Origin: Malachius bipustulatus
Taxonomy: Eukaryota > Arthropoda > Insecta > Coleoptera > Melyridae
Assembly: GCA_910589415.1 (NCBI GenBank)
Contig: OU342631.1
Location: forward strand, 18,910,001 to 18,974,000
Direction: 5' to 3'
Length of the DNA stretch: 64,000 bases
Shown: positions 25,121-38,109 of the stretch, piece after piece
How positions within the stretch are numbered: position 1 is the stretch's first letter
Layout: each line of letters starts with the position of its first letter
Notes under the pieces: generated by a model
Database searches by the model: none
Told to the model about the DNA's origin: nothing
The model's input: the letters and a program-made list of their open reading frames with translations, nothing else
Program-made: the position numbers and the translations under genes

Positions 25121-28100
25121 AATAAATTATAAAAAAAATATTTCAGCGACATATTATATAGGCGAGCAATTATTATAATACGTCCCTGTTATACAGTTCT
25201 CCGCCTAGAAATGTATATAATTACATTTAATTTATCACCTGCTGTTCATCCATATCTAGCCCTCCTTCTAAACAGGTGGCCTCTTTTTGTCGAACAAAAA
25301 TATCCTGCAGTGTTTCTCTTGAATAAAAAAAACGATTCTCGGGTCTGTTATTTTCTACTTGGTGATGCAATTATTTCCCCGAAACTACCCCATGGTGTAT
25401 ACTTATCGCCGATTATTTGTGTCATTTTAATTTTTAAAATGACTTTGTTTCCGATCGTCTCTCGTTTGAGTTGATTTCAGTAATTTCGGCAACTCGAGAG
25501 AGAAAAAAGTTTCGTGGGAGACTTTAATGATTAATTTGTGGTACCAAACAGGGGAGAGTTGCGCAGGAAATGAGTTACACGGGGACACTTCAAAGGTGAG
25601 ATTTTCTTTATAATAAGCTAATTAAAATTCTCGTTATCAGAAAGCTTAATTCTGAAAGAGTTTGGCAACTCTATCAAAGAAATTTTAATGAGCCCCGTCT
25701 ATTGGACGGATTATTCTTCATTTTCTATTTCTCGTGAAACATAATGTCGAATTTGTTGAATATTTGCTTTAGCTGTTTCAGCCGCTGTGGCGGTGGACGA
25801 GTCTTGTCACAAAATAAAAGAAGCCGGGAAACTGAGGGAATTATTGTTTTTTTTGTCGAGTTGTATGTAATTGGATATCTTTCTTGATCGACCGACTTTT
25901 ATTAAATTTCACAGATTATGCTTTTCGAGACTTCAATAATATTTCTGCCAGGGGGGACCAATCGTAATCAGCTTGTGTGCTGAAAATGAAATGATATTTG
26001 TCACCCGCTTTTTGGGTATTTTCCGTTACAAAAATCTTTCGAGAATATTATCTTATCCGTGCGGAACGTTTAATTCTCCTGTCGATTTTCCGCGTCAATA
26101 ACATTGGAGAGAATAAAAGATTATCCTCCTCTTACTCAATTTCCGTTCATTTATTCGCTTCCTGATTGTGGAATTGATAATCTCCAAATTATTCTAAATA
26201 TAGATCGAAAGAACTACCTAATAATCGACTACTTTAATAACCTCCTCGCAGTATAACATTTTTTTATCCCAGAAAGTTGAATCGACTACAAAAGTTAATT
26301 TTAAAATTTATTTCAGGATGGGTATAAAATCCCGACGTTTTGTTTAGGCGCTAAACATTTCAGGAATGATGTGATATACATGGGTAGGTAGGTACAACAG
26401 GTTCATCACGTTTTATTCTTTTATTGTGAATGTAGATGGATAAAAAACGTAATCATCAAAATTGGTGGAAAGTCTTTATTTTATATATCGTCGTCAAACT
26501 GCCTCAATTCACCTACAGAAAGCTACCCTGCTTTTATTGGAGCGAATAAATTCGTCTTTTTCTATATATGAAAAATAACGACTCAAAAACGTAGGGAAGT
26601 TTAATAAATTCCTATATGTAGTCTAAACTCTAGATCAAAAAATACTGTTGAAAATTCAATATCGCGCTATACGATAATTTTAGATATTATTTCTAGTAGG
26701 ATACTTGAAGGTTGTTTTATCCATCCCTCCATGATATGATTCGCTATAAAAGTCCGCAATTTTTAATCTCTGCAAATCGAGATGGAAGCATTTGGGCAGA
26801 AAATTATGACAAATAAAATTGAAGTTTATATTTTAATTGACGTTGTAGCTGGCTCCGGCCATGCGCTCTATTTGTACTGCGGATTCTCCAAGATTTTTGT
26901 CAAATAGGCAGACAAGCATTGTCATCCAGTTCTGTGCTTAGCTCTTCGGGAAGTTAGTTTAAAGGCGATTGCAAGATTTGCGCAGGCAGACAGACAAGCA
27001 ATCGGGTTAATAAAAACGTGGTAAAATAGCTTAATAAGTCATATAATATTCAAATCTTATTTTTATAAACAACAATAATATTTTTTGTACATATCTACTT
27101 GGAAGAAAAAAAATTACTGTAGGAGTAACAAATGTTACCATTACGATTATAGTTGGTAAGTATTAACACTGCAATATTTAATGGGCGAAAGCAGTTACCT
27201 ATACACCCGGTATAATTTACTGATTCGTAACGTCATTTATAATAATATAAGCGTCATTCAAGTCGTAAATCAGGCCTTGATGTAAAATAATAATCCCAGT
27301 TCATAAATTTCGCTCCTATACTACTCGTATGTCGTTTTAATACTAAAAGCCCAGACAATAAAACCCGTGTAAAAATAAATAAACTACTAAGTTAATATAT
27401 ATTTAAAATACATATTAAACTATTCAAATGGAAGTTGGAGCAATAAAGACGTTTAATGTACGGCATACCTTCACCTTATATAGATGCCCGTTCGGTTTAT
27501 TACAATTATAAATCTCGCGCACTCGTGAAAGGTAATGGATTGATGCAGGTAATTACAATAAGAAGTACAAATGTCATTTTAAAAGTTGAAACACTTATTA
27601 ATTCAGTTATTCCTGATAGGTATAACTTGCTCTTGGGAGTCTGGGGTCGTTTTATTTTTTATTGGAGCAACTCGATTCGATTTGATCTGAACGCTGGTTG
27701 GACCAGTCCTCTTGTCACTCTTACTCATAAGAGGTTCTGATGGACTTAAATAATGGTGTCATGATACTTCTTGTAACATTTTTCCCGTATTTTCGTATTC
27801 TTGGACGAATGTACCGAGGTTATGTTTTCATTTCGTGTTCTTGTAGATAACTGTCATTAAAGGAATTGTTAATTAGAGTTTATTGGTCCACTCGTGGGAT
27901 TGTCATACTCGGCTGATGCCCCATACGATCTCCCACTCGTGTTAAATGGGTACTGTCCACACTAATTATTATTTCCAGAATCTTAGAAAATTAGGCCACA
28001 CAATACAATAAACGTATTATAAAAAATAATTTCCGAGTAGCATCTGACTCATATTTTCACACAAATGCCGCGGATAATTACAATATGTAGTATGTATGTA

Positions 28101-31100
28101 TATGTATGTATCAGATTTGATATGATACTGGTGCGAGGTAATTGTTCTCGCAAGTGTTTAATTAAGAAAATACTTGAAGCATTAAAGCGAATTTCAGTAA
28201 TTTTGCATATGGTAATTTATCGACGTATGTAAAGCGGTGCCCCCGGGGTAACTGCTGTTTATTAATTGCTGTCTGCTTCAGTTAATAACCTTTTCTAATC
28301 GTCGCTTCATTGTCGCCTCTATTTAACTCTAGAAATGGCATTAAAATGAAAATGTACATTGTACACCAGCACTGGCTCTATAAAAGTCCCCCGTTCGCGA
28401 GTGGAAGATTCTCCCATTACCTCTCCCAGGCAGCGCAGTATCTTCCTACTGCAGTCTGCGATAAATCCCTCCCGAGTATAAGTGAGCTGGAAGTACAAGC
28501 AGCGGGACGAAAATTGGATAACTAGAAGAATAAAAAAACAAAACTTATTGTATATGTAATGAAGGAAATATTAGGGCTTATTAAGGGATGTAATATTTGT
28601 TCTCGTCAGTACTCATGAAGAAACCGCACGAAAATGTATTTTTTTTCATAATATAAAAGTTACCCAGTTTCATTGATAACTTTGATAATGTATGAGTAAT
28701 AGGAATAAGCTGAAGTTTATTCATTTCTAAGACCATTACTGAGCGTTATTATTCAAATACTTGCAATGAAAATAAATAATTAAAACAGTGAAATGATTAT
28801 AACGATAATCTGCTAGAGAGTAGTATGTGTGTGGTAAGCAGGAAGAACACATGTTTTCAATTATTAACCTTAAACGAGCCATAATTTGGTATTTAATATC
28901 GCACATGTCACAGCTGGGTTATGATTGTGTCAACTTAATAATGGCATTTTTCACACTCGAAAGGTTATCGAGCCAAACAGCATTGAGCAATGTTCTCTCG
29001 ATTTTGTAAATAATGATTAGATGATGATCAGGAGAAACTGTGAATAATCGTTATACAATACTTTCAAATGCTCTTTCAATTATATATTACTGTTTTACAA
29101 TGAGTATCACTTATTTACAATTACAATATAAATTATGTCACTGTGTATTATGTCTGCATATCAGTCGTATGATATCATGTGTGTGTTACCAAAACCAAAA
29201 ACATTATTAACGTAATAATACTGTAATACTGTGTCCTCCGGAAATTGCAGCAGTAAGTAAGGCTACTTATGGCAACTTCTAGTAGGAACCTTTCACAGAA
29301 AATTCAATACCATGAATCTAAAAAAAAAAACACTAAATTGCTCGTTCACCAATAGATGTTGCTATATAAATAAATCCATGCGGCCCTTTTACCGGTAGAA
29401 TAATGCAAAGTGTTGCAGTGACAAAACACAAGCTCGCAACATGTCACACTTCACTTACTGAGTTGTTTGGTAAATAAAAAGGTAAAACTGCCATTATCAT
29501 TTATTAATAAATTACTCACAGTAACGATACGCCATTTTCCGATTTTTGAGTTATTTTTGTGCGATTTTATAAGTAATAAATAGATGACAAATAAAAAAAA
29601 ATAAAAATAAAACTATAGACCTGTTGCTAATCAAAAAACCTAAAAGCCCAGTAGTTATTCACGTTATATCGTTAATATTAGCTACTTTTTGAAGGCTAAT
29701 TAAATTTCTTACCTTAATGGCAGTGGCGGAGATTTTAGGGTTACTTGAAATTATTTGCCCGTAATTTCTACGACACTGGGAAAAGTCTTGGTCAAAAGTG
29801 CTAACGTGAATCGTTTTCGAGAAAAACCCGTCATTTACGATGAAAATCCAGTTTTGGATGTTTCAAAAAAACATTAATCGGAAAATAAAAGGCAAAAAAC
29901 TTCTCCAAATTCTAAAATCTCCGGCCAATCACACATGGAAAAAATAAAAGCTGAGTTCTGTACTCAAAATGGGTGCATATCCAGACACACGTTAATGGGA
30001 ATTTTTTTCCTTAGAATGAGCCAAGGAATCATCTCCTAAAATTATTCGCATTTATTTAGGATACCTGTATATAAAAAAAAATCAACTTAAATTCAATTTT
30101 CTCTCCAACAGAAAATAGTACATATATCGTGTACAAAAACATTTGATTTTCCTCTCAGAAAAACAATTAGGAACCATTGTTTAAATCCCCGTCATATCAC
30201 TGGCGCCTATTTAGGTTAAAGGGCGCCAAATCTGGGGTTCATGACAGACAGAAATATGATTTTAGTATTCAGGTCTAATTAAAAACTTTACGAATTGAGA
30301 ATTTCAATTAAATTTCAGGTAAATAAGAAATTACCTTGATTAGTATTCCATATTTAGCCTTTGTATTATAATTTTTTTCTGAATGGAAAATTAATAACAA
30401 CCAGCGTCTGTATTATTTATACAAAATAAAAAATATTAATTTTGTCTACTTTATAATAAAAAATTGTTGATAATTTTAACCCTCTCAGGGGTTAAATTAA
30501 ATGAGGGTATGGTAAATTTATATTTTATTGAATTAATTTAATGAAATTAAAATAATATTCAAGAACACTTGAACTAAAAAACAATTTGAAAAATAACTTT
30601 TTTTCTGATCGGGGGTTGGGGAGGGGTGACGTAGAGGGGAAATATTTTGTGCATAAAAATCGATCACAAGTTTTCTAAAAAGAAAAAAATAAGACGAAAG
30701 ATCAAATGATCGGACAACTCTTATTTCATGTCTTGTGCGTATAGCTATACTCATCAATAATCTATTTTTTTACCTCTAAAAATTTGAAACTGCGGTCTGA
30801 ACCCCCAATCACCCAGTTTACTTGGAATAAAAATCCTCATATACCCAATAAATAACGAAAAATGTGACGTCTCAGATGCTCATCCGTTCACCTTTCATAT
30901 GATTTCCCACATCGAAGATTACAATCTGACAGACATAAATCTACCCTTTCGGATCGCGTTATTAGGGGGTTTCGTCCGGAATTATTATTACACCGTCATT
31001 TTATATTTAATAATCATTATATGGCAGTCACATTCTTGCGGTCGAATTCCTAATCGGGCTATTAATTGAAATGATCGTTTCAGAGTTCACAAAGCTCATT

Positions 31101-32658
31101 CGGTCGGCCTCTGTCTGCGATTGTGACTAATAAGTAGTGCCGAACAAATCGAACAAAACACGTCAGGGAGGACCGTCTTCGCCGTTCTGATATCCCACCA
31201 CAATTAATTCGCGAATCGTATATACCTACTGACTGACTGGATGACTAAATTTTTATCATTAACTATCAGTAACTAAATTTTATCGTTGATAAAAATGTAA
31301 AAAAAAATTGTTCCGAGTAAGAGAAAAATATTTATTTGATATAGCCCCAAGTTGCTGATTGAAAAAACTAAGAGGAAACGTTTCTTTGATGAAAATAAAT
31401 GACTGACACGTGGATTATTATTGGCTCTCAACAACAATCAATAATTTAGTTGCAGTAAATATGTTGCTTACTTACTGTCGTCAAAAGCATTTGATGCCAA
31501 AACCGCAATCAGAAATTGTAATATTTTTCGATTAAGCACAATGAATGATTAATGTAAAAAATTAATAATTAAACAAAATTAAATCTCTAATTTATTTAAT
31601 TATTCAAAGACTCATTTTTGTCACGAATGCTAATAAACACCAGTTTAGAGTGAAGACGATCATTTAAGGATCAAAGCTGGAACACCGTATCCCTAATCAA
31701 AGGATTTGGCTCTATTTCAAAAACTTGCCCTTGAGTCCAGCAATCCAAAAACTTCGAATAACGCTGAGTGATTCAATAATAAAAGGTGAATATTTTAGGT
31801 GGAATATCCGATTTCACGGTTGGAGAATGCGGTCTTGACACCGACTAGTCAGGCAGAACATCGTCCCAAGGAGTTTAGGCTTGGCCCGTCTCGCTTCCAA
31901 AACAAACTAATCCGATATTCAGCGATAGCCATCTCCGGTGATTCACAAACCGCGCTGTAAATTATCTATAACTGGACACAAAAAGATGCACAAAAGGAAA
32001 TACCAGCCTTTATTTAAAAAGCGAACAGTGTCTATTAGTGCCGAATGGCTTTGGAAAAATACCACCGCCTTTCAATGGCTATAAATATATTGACAAACGC
32101 GTGCAACAACCTTAAATCTACCACATTCCTGGTTGCAAATTTTCTCGATCTTCATTCGAGGTAGGTCTGGTTCACCAGAAGCGGACCGATGAAATGCGTT
32201 ATTCAAATTTTCCCTCCTTTTTTTCCTCAAGACTGATGTTTAGAACAGAAGTGAACACTTTCCATATAAAAGCTCAACTTCCTTCGACTAGCCGTTTATA
32301 ATAAGCTGCACTATTTAATTAGACCGAGTCTCGTTTGAAGATTTTTAGGTAGGTATTTGAAGACATTTTCTTGGAGACTTTTATAGATTAAAGAACAGAG
32401 AAGAACTAGTTGATTTGAGTGAGAAGAATAATAAAGTATCAGTATCTGTAAGACTATAAAAAATCACAAAATTTCATAAGTTATAAAATTACTTCAGGAT
32501 GTCAAAGGTCCCTTTCGAAAATCATAAGACATCCGAATCTAAAATTTCACTTCCCTATACGACTAGCCGTTCAATAGTTCAATCGATATAACGATGGAGT
32601 ACCACAGGGGTCTCATTGTAGGGTTCCTTCTTTCAAGTACCATATCATATAACCCCTC
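25121..32658. other. AT-rich intron-like sequence
   Basis: No coding exon, RNA gene or clear mobile element recognised over about 7.5 kb. Minor items are ATGTATGTATATGTATGTAT near 28091, and a small hairpin TGGCGCC...GGCGCCA near 30202..30229. The downstream dally exon(s) were sought here, especially the Cys-Gly and Cys-Trp-x-Gly regions, and not found. Short exons could still be missed. Confidence 0.4.
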
Positions 32659-32814
32659 CACTAGCCCCCCCTCCACTAATTCACCCCTTATAATTTACAG
32701 TCCTAACGGCTTTTTCTTTATCTTCTACATTATATATTTTTTGACTTTTCTTCTTAAATTTTCTTGAAATTTCAGGGGAAAAAACCTAACCTGACTTAGT
32801 GGAGGGGGCTAGTG
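32659..32814. repeat. small inverted-repeat (MITE-like) hairpin in the dally intron
   Basis: Left arm CACTAGCCCCCCCTCCACTA near 32659 is mirrored by TTAGTGGAGGGGGCTAGTG ending at 32814. The arms are about 22-24 bp with a 2-nt length difference, around a T-rich centre of roughly 110 bp. It starts only about 90 bases downstream (transcript sense) of the dally splice donor, so it would form a hairpin early in that intron. No target-site duplication or transposase is visible. Confidence 0.6.
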
Positions 32815-32895
32815 AATGGGAATTATCGTAGCGAAAGCGCACCTTAATCAAAGTCTCGCTTAAAAACATGTAAAAAAAATAAATAAAATAAAAAA

Positions 32896-32903
32896 CACTT
32901 ACC
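32896..32903 (-). other. 5' splice donor of the dally exon
   Basis: The minus strand reads AATAGG|GTAAGTG, with GT at 32902..32901, a near-consensus donor. Glypican similarity stops at EIDNR, and the read-through beyond it becomes a hydrophobic, low-complexity translation typical of intron. The following intron is phase 0. Confidence 0.88.
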
Positions 32904-33663
32904 CTATTATCAATCTCTTTCCCTTTCTCCATCGCGTACATGATAGCCTCGGAAATCCTCGTATCCAAGCTCCTGATCATCGTGTTCAAGTTCAATCCCG
33001 CTTCACCGTCGGGATTTTTCACGGCGGTCACTAATCTCTCGATGGCCTCCACGTACGTATTCCACGGCGAATCTAAATCTACAACGTACCGCGTCAAACA
33101 ACCCCTCAGCACGTTCAAACAATACTCCGCGCACGGCTTAACGTTCGCGGCCAAACCGAGACACTTCGGACAATAAGTCATCCTCAGCAGCGCGTCGTGA
33201 CACTCGGAGTTGTGTCTGAAGTTGTCGTCCGTGAATATGTGATCGGTCGCGTTCAGGACGTCGATCCCGGTCCGGAAGGACTTGAGCAGCAACACGGTGG
33301 CTTCCAGACTCTTGCTGAGCGACTGGGACGTCTGCCTGGGGATGTCCCCGTACGGCTGAACCTCGTTGATGTATTTCTTGAGGCAGGCCTTGTACTCGGG
33401 TGCGAAATCCCTGGGTATGGCGTTTAGGGTGTTGTGGTAGACGAGCGGGAAAAGGTCGATGAAGAAACGATTCACGCTGGTTTTCATGTCGATCGCAGGA
33501 GGTGAGGAACTCTCGGAAGTGGAGTTTATTTGGACGTAACGGCGTATGTCGCCGTAGAGGGATTTTATGGGGTCCCTGGACAGCACCGACATGCCCCGGT
33601 ACACTTGAGAGAACAGTAGTAATGTCTTGTTCTCCGACTGAGAGGCTATCTCGGAGACGTGAT
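32903..33663 (-). CDS. dally: internal coding exon of a Dally-type glypican (partial gene)
   Basis: Encodes 253 full codons of the N-terminal cysteine-rich domain of a glypican, a GPI-anchored extracellular heparan-sulphate proteoglycan core protein that tunes Wnt, Hedgehog and BMP/Dpp signalling. The exon opens with two bases of a split codon after a TTGTTACAG acceptor and ends on a complete codon before GTAAGTG. Counting from the first full codon (H), cysteines are at 93, 154, 164, 167, 177, 181 and 188, in the order ...KACL, SECH, TYCPKCLG, KPCAEYCLNVLRGC typical of glypicans. Other family landmarks are SENKT (9-13), LFSQVY (16-21), FPLVYH (71-76), PYGDIP (103-108), LDSPWN (196-201) and SEAIMYAM (237-244). 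N-glycosylation sequons lie at 11, 46 and 137. The CLNVLRGC, LDSPW and SEAIM context fits Dally (glypican-3/5) better than Dally-like (glypican-4/6). The frame is fully open, so there is no sign of decay. Signal peptide, glycosaminoglycan Ser-Gly sites and GPI signal must lie in other exons, not found here. Confidence 0.93.
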
Positions 33664-33680
33664 CTGTAACAAGGGAGAGG
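33664..33680 (-). other. 3' splice acceptor of the dally exon
   Basis: On the minus strand a pyrimidine-rich run CCTCTCCCTTGTTACAG ends in AG at 33665..33664, directly before ATCACGTCTCC. Using this boundary the frame reads (x)AT-HVSEIASQSENKT, which continues the glypican similarity right up to the splice site. The intron is therefore phase 1. Confidence 0.85.
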
Positions 33681-35229
33681 TTTATTTATATAAATCACTT
33701 CATCAGATTATTTTTATTTTCAATACGTTTTCATCGATGATTTCATAATAATATAATTATTGTTGATACCTAATTAATCATACCTGTTTAATAGTTTTTT
33801 TTTCTGAATCGTTATATACTCAAGTATATTATCCTAGTATGTATTGTAATTGATTTTCATGCAGGTACCATGCAAGATTCTATAAATTGACTGATTCATA
33901 ATGTGCGTTTAGAAGGGGAATTATTTAAATTTGCACGACTTTTAATGCCGTAAGAACTCAAGATTCGGGCAATTAAATAAAATTGCGTCAGCACAATCAC
34001 AATACGCATATCGCAGCTACCACTCTCGGACCGAGCGCGCGCGCGAGAGCATTTTAGCTTCATTGGAGTTTTGCAGAGAGCAATTTTCGTCTGTGCCTTC
34101 TGCTACGACTTACTAATAATAGCATCGCATATTCGGCAATGAATCCAGAGATGGAATGTTCTCACCACTTTTAATCGCTTATTTCATCGCCTCTGCTTTC
34201 CCATTATATCCCGAATCCAGTTGTAATTTGTGCTTCTATGGCCGAGTTGTTCTGTTATCACAATTGCTACCCCGGGACTGATCCCGTGCCATTGTGAAGT
34301 AATAATGAATGATGTACCGCCTGGTGGGAGATAAATGATTATAAAGACCAAGCAGGTCATGTCAGCACTTGTCACGGTATTCATCCCTCCGGGTACCTTG
34401 ATGTATGACATCCACGCGATTGTTTGGTGTTTTGTTGGTCTTTTCCCATCATGAGTTTACACCCGCATTGTGCATGCATTTTTACAATTATATTATTTAT
34501 GAAGAATGGAGATGGAGAGACAATAATAATGGACACGGAATCGTTTTTTTTTTTCTTTCTACACGGCTAGAAACGAGTTTGCTGGGAATTTTCTCTTCGC
34601 AGCGATCAATAGATCCAGCACCGTTATGTTTATCTTTATTTTATTACTTATTGATATTGAGGCTCCTGGAAAATAACACGCGATTATAAAACTATAAATT
34701 TCCGGATTATCTTTCCATCTAAATTTCTACATAATACAAGGATTCTCATGTTACAAAATCAGGAAATATTCCACCGACTCTGACTCTGACTGGTATCAAT
34801 CACGCGAAAAAGGATCCACCAGTTGAACGTTCTTTTCCAAGCAACCCCCCAAGCTAATAATATCTAGATCGCTCCCCGAGTGGCGCGGGCACCTTTTGCA
34901 CCCGCCCAAACATCTCTGACATCCGTCACAGTGCGAATCTCTCGACAGTTGATGGGAATGTCAGCCAGAGACGACACCGACCCTTATTAGTCCCGCTACC
35001 ATTTGCATCTGTAAACGGAATGGCCCGATCCATCCTGAGCGTCACGTGCTGCCATTCCCTCGGGGGACCGTTTAAAACAATCAGCCCCGTCTCGGGACAG
35101 TGAGAAACGCAGTCAGGCTCCATGTCCCGGAAAGATTACGTACAACGTATAGAAACATGGGATAGAACTTGGCAACTCTCCTTTAATTTTTTCCCAGTTA
35201 GAAATGCTTCTGGGGTTATTTGTTGTCGT
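33664..35229 (-). other. upstream dally intron, proximal part
   Basis: Intron by inference from the splice acceptor. Contains a (GC)n run (GCGCGCGCGC near 34038) and a GC-richer patch near 34850..35130, with a CACGTG E-box near 35042. That patch looks like a candidate regulatory element rather than an exon. Confidence 0.5.
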
Positions 35230-36340
35230 TTTTCTTAACGAAATTTTATTATTATTTCATGTTTGTTGTTAACATGTTTGATTGAAGAAGATATTAGGTA
35301 CAGCAAAGACGTGTTTGTTCTTAAACGTGTTTGCAGCTAAGCCCGTTTGTTATTAAAAATGTTTGCTATTAGAGTTTTTCTTGTTCACTTTAAAATTGTT
35401 ATGGATTTTTTATAGAATTGCTGCTTTAAATCGCGTATGTTTGTTGTTAGATGTGTTTGTTATACCTAACATATGTTTGCTGTTAGATGTGTTCCTTATA
35501 AAAATGTTTTCTGATAGACTTCTAGCTTGTTAGCTTCAAAATTGGTTAATTTTAAAGCGCGTTAAACTATAAGGGATCTGAAATATTCGCATGTTACATG
35601 TTTGTTCTCAGAGTCGCTATAGCAAGCAGACATTAACAAGTAGTGTCAACAAATGTTTGTTACTGTTTACAAGCTCTTTTCTTTTTTCAAGCCTATGGTG
35701 CTCGCCTTTCTGTTTGTTATTAGAAATGTTTGCTGTTAGATTTTTACTTGTCTTATAAATTATTGCAATGCATGCTACTCGGCATGCTATTTGTATGCTC
35801 TTTTCTCGAGTGCGTTTGGTGTTGGATGTTTGTTTTTAGAAGTGTTTGTTGTTGAGTATTTTCTGGTTTGCTTTAAAATTCGAATACAGGATCACTGTTT
35901 GCAAATCCTTTTCTAACGCTGGCATTTGCTGTGAAATTCTTCTTCTTATCTCAACAATTAACGTTACACTGTTTCTGTCATGTTTCTTTCGAGTTGCAAC
36001 TTTAAATGTGTTACATTTTAATTTTGTTTGTTTTTAGGCACGTTTCTAACAAAATCTAGAACTTTAAGTTTGGTCTATTAGATTAGTTAATTTTGTTAAA
36101 TTGTTAAATTTTGTTTGGCATTAAGGTATAATATATTATGTTTGTTCATACAAAAATGCGTACAAATGTCATATTTATCTATTTAGAAGCATCTAACATC
36201 ACGATCTGGTCTTGAATGAGTTTATTGTTTACTTATTAGGTGCTGTCATATTGTTTGTTGTTAGAATATTTTTTTCTGTTATGACCTGTTTGTTCATAAG
36301 ATTTTTTTCTTGTTGACGGGCAAGCTCTTAAACAGTTTGT
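35230..36340. repeat. degenerate short tandem repeat rich in TGTTTG
   Basis: About 20 occurrences of TGTTTG, most extended as TGTTTGTTNTTAGA, are spread over 1.1 kb at irregular 15-80 bp spacing (for example near 35262, 35310, 35449, 35823, 36138). On the dally-sense strand this reads as repeated AACAAACA. The core also equals the forkhead-factor binding core TRTTTRY. It is not coding in any long frame. Confidence 0.65.
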
Positions 36341-37903
36341 TATTGGTAGGGCGTGCTTCATCTTCCAGGAAAAGTTATTTTATCTAGACAAAAAAATATA
36401 AAATCTTTACATAAACAAAAATTGTAATCTACTGTAGTAGGCCATAGCAAATCAATAACAGGACAAGAACTAGACTGGAACTAAGGTCTAGCAGCTGCCA
36501 CTGTCCGATTTAAATAATCATCAGTAACCTCTCAAGACAAACTTGGGTTCTTGTCCCCTATCCCCTAATAGGCTGCAATAACACGGGCCTGCGGGCAGTT
36601 TATTGTGCGTGAACATATCACATGGTGGAAAATGGATGGGGAATGCAAACAGATATATCTCCCGGTGGCAGGAAGACTCCAGGCTAGGATATATCGGGCG
36701 GAATGGGAACGGATTCGGATAGAGCATCTGAATGGAAACTATTATTATAAATTATGTACAACGGATAACGATTTGCTTATCGCTGCTAGGTGTACGTACT
36801 CCTTCCGTGGAATATATAACAGATGAAGATAACTCCTATTGTTCTTAATTAATTTATTAGTAAGCCGGAGCGGTCCGAGTTTGAATACTCGTCGTGCATT
36901 TCTCGAGTACCCGCAATTATTTCATGCATCAGAAGTTCCATTAGGTACATAAATTATCTCTTTGTTTTCACAAACTTCAGCACGAACGAAGTTTTTCAAA
37001 TTTGATAATAACACACTCGTTTATATCAAAATCCAAGTCAAACAGTGAGAAAAGCTTCAGGCAGTTTCGGAATTGTAATTGTTAAAGTTGAACTTATGCG
37101 GTGTAGTTGTACGGCAAAGTTGTTATTAAAGAAACTTTCCATATAAATACCCAGGCTATAATTTAAAACTTGATAGAGATCGTTAAGTAAAGTTTGAAAA
37201 TTGCAGTGAAGCACAATCGAATTTATTCTTGCTGCTTTTCTATTCATAGAAAACTTTAGTCAAACAAATATTATTATAGTATTGGCATTCGTTGTTGCTG
37301 CATTTTTTGAACTCTCTGTAGATTAATGTTTGAATGCACGACACGCTAAAAAATTGCTCCTAGAATTTGATATAATTTGATCGACTATTATAGGATAGAA
37401 ACAAATACATATGTACATATTATTCACAACAAATACACTGGGATGCCAGAAAAATTTAAAGTGTACTTACTCGGAAAACTTCGATGAACTGAGACGATTG
37501 TACCTAATATCAACTCCTTTATTTTGTATGGAAGAGTAATGAAAATGTCAGGAACCTCTCTCTAAAATAAGGTATACCGTTTTAAAGGAGTTACGGAGTC
37601 GGGAACTTTATTGCAAGAAAGCAGTTCTTACGAAATTTTAGTAGTATTATAGTATAGACAACACCGAATTCAGCGACGAATACATCTGGAAATGAATCCA
37701 AAGGCTACTTACTGTTTCAAATATACAGAGTGATGCATTTTCTAGCCACCCTATACAAAATCGTTATTTATTGTGTGATTTTAACCAGTTTTTTCTTAAA
37801 TGAACTATAGTTTTGAAAGACAAAGCATCTTTCATATAAAGTCTAAGGCCTACTAGAACTAGATCAGTGTCTAGAAGTAAAATTCCAAGAATTCATACCA
37901 GCA
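36341..37903. other. non-coding, no recognised gene
   Basis: Opposed short frames at 36521..36826 show no known domain. Nothing further is supported. Confidence 0.35.
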
Positions 37904-38109
37904 ACATTTTTAGAAAAATTCTGTGAACGCCACTGGATTCACCATCTCTCAAAACGGTATTCTATTAAATTTTATAGCCACCTGTTAAATATTCTTCAAA
38001 TTTTAATTTTCGCTATAAAATCGTCAATGCTTGACAGGTTTCGATAAACAAAGCTGATTTGAGAGATGGTGAATTCAGTGGCGTGCCCAGATTGTTTTTA
38101 CAAAAATGT
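37904..38109. mobile_element. MITE-like inverted-repeat element
   Basis: The core arms ACGCCACTGGATTCACCATC and its near-perfect complement (GATGGTGAATTCAGTGGCGT ending at 38084) extend inward through CTCTCAAA. They extend outward with mismatches to ACATTTTT (37904) and AAAAATGT (38109). Total about 206 bp; no open frame. A target-site duplication is not evident. Confidence 0.72.

Noticed and set aside
28400..28525. Possible minus-strand exon between TTCTAG and GTAATG
   Set aside because: The roughly 33-residue translation does not match glypican downstream regions; the splice signals alone are weak evidence.
33138..33698. 186-codon minus-strand frame and 76-78 codon plus-strand frames over the dally exon
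   Set aside because: They are shadows of the real glypican frame, with Arg/His-rich translations and no glypican motifs.
37720..37775. TATACAGAGTG...CACCCTATA, considered as a copy of the TACAGGGTG element
   Set aside because: Only about ten bases at each end match and the internal sequence does not.
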